Below, in pieces: positions 35,801-36,451 of a stretch of 36,451 nt of DNA. The number at the start of each line of letters is the position of its first letter. Position 1 is the first letter of the stretch. Source of the stretch: CAVZLD01 sp964522605 (GTDB lineage: Bacteria > Planctomycetota > Planctomycetia > Pirellulales > Pirellulaceae); contig CAZFWV010000033.1 of assembly GCA_964522605.1 (NCBI GenBank), positions 1 to 36,451 on the forward strand, written 5' to 3'. Made by a program: the position numbers and the translations under genes. The notes below the pieces were generated by a model. It searched no databases, was not told where the DNA came from, and was given only the letters and a program-made list of their open reading frames with translations.

Positions 35801-36451
35801 AGGCACCACCGTAACGCTCGAGTCGTATTCGACTGCAGGTGGTCTCGATGACCGCCTCACGGATTGCCTTATCGAAAACGCAAAGATGACGCGTTTGACG
35901 ACCAAGTGAGTGTACCAGAGCAATGACCGGGACGCCAGCTTTTCCCGAGTGCACTGAAGCTCGGAGGCCTTTTCCGCTGCGTGGTGATGTGCAGCGGGAA
36001 GAGATTCGGGCGGGCGTCGAGTCTTACTGTCGGCTCGAACCGAGGTCAAAACTCAGCCGTTGTCAGTCTGCATTCCCCCACGAATCAATTCGATCCAAGC
36101 AAGGTCGAAGCAAGAGCAGGGCGCGAGTAAAGAGACTGCTTCTCCTTGTTGACGATTGATCCACGCTGCAAGGACCAGGATGAGAAGGTGGCATGGTTGC
36201 AGGAGGAATGAAATGGACAGGCCATTGATGTCGGGGATTGTCGCACTTCCCTCCCACCGTCTTCCTGCTGTGTCGATCAGTCAAGGAAGTCACTTGCGGT
36301 AACCAATGCAAAAAAAGCATGCTTGTCCGATTGCTCCGTTGAGGCGAAGTAACAGGATGCAGCCCTAACCCAAGTTACGCAGTTACGGGCCAGATTGTCC
36401 ATCAGATAAGGACTTACGTCGATTTTTGGCCAAAGTCTTCACTACATTTGG
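35801..36451. other. Gene-free right edge
   Basis: No supportable gene is visible. An 85-aa minus-strand frame at 36063-36320 is Arg/Ser/Pro/His-rich without a ribosome binding site and is probably chance. The sigma-factor promoter must lie in the part next to 35801, but no ECF-type autoregulatory -35/-10 pair was recognised with confidence. The last ~80 bases show only a short direct repeat (CAGTTACG-type). Confidence 0.55.

Noticed and set aside
36063..36320. 85-aa minus-strand open frame at the right edge
   Set aside because: Composition is that of a chance frame and no start signal is visible.

Overview
The window looks like chromosomal DNA from a planctomycete, most likely the Pirellulales/Rhodopirellula side of the phylum. 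The clues are: two large proteins carrying the short N-terminal LEPLE-type signal (LEPLEARCLLDG, MEPLEERLAL) found at the start of planctomycete surface proteins; a PEP-CTERM tail; dockerin-like EF-hand modules; an ECF sigma factor next to a Ser/Thr kinase fused to a formylglycine-enzyme (SUMF1) domain; multi-domain secreted glycoside hydrolases; and rare Shine-Dalgarno sites. The assignment is inferred from these gene families. No rRNA or taxonomic marker is present.

Layout. (1) 1-868: no supportable gene. (2) 869-13446, plus strand: a five-gene, closely spaced probable operon. It encodes a triple-LamG/dockerin/PEP-CTERM surface protein, a 1871-aa LTD/LamG/CotH-kinase/dockerin surface protein overlapping it by ATGA, a CE15-type esterase, a LamG-GH32-like glycosidase and a GH130-like glycosidase. 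(3) 13492-14200, minus: two small hypothetical genes that overlap. (4) 14473-15105, plus: a YceI-family lipoprotein. (5) 15106-15634: a gene-free stretch holding a 153-bp palindromic MITE-like element with a putative TAA duplication. (6) 15635-18766, minus: a GH106-like glycosidase. Divergent from it at 19252-22890 is a GH43-CBM32-LamG-LamG protein. The gap between them holds two strong palindromes. (7) 23162-32476, minus: a 3104-aa surface protein with a matrixin-type metalloprotease module at each end, interrupted by a 100-N assembly gap. (8) 32854-35800, minus: a Ser/Thr kinase-SUMF1 gene and its upstream ECF sigma factor.

How the parts may work together. The secreted enzymes (CE15, GH32-like, GH130-like, GH43, GH106-like) form a polysaccharide-degradation neighbourhood without SusC/SusD or sulfatases in view. 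The mix suggests a branched, uronic-acid-containing plant or algal glycan. The first two operon genes look like cell-surface scaffold or binding proteins, and one carries a CotH-like kinase domain with candidate catalytic Asp residues. The ECF/kinase pair at the right edge would sense a signal and change transcription; the giant adhesin/protease-like gene immediately downstream is the nearest candidate target. That last link is inference from position only.

Most worth a second look: the ATGA-coupled PEP-CTERM protein and CotH-kinase pair, the giant protein with duplicated terminal metalloprotease modules, and the palindromic elements at 15371-15523 and 18965-19046.
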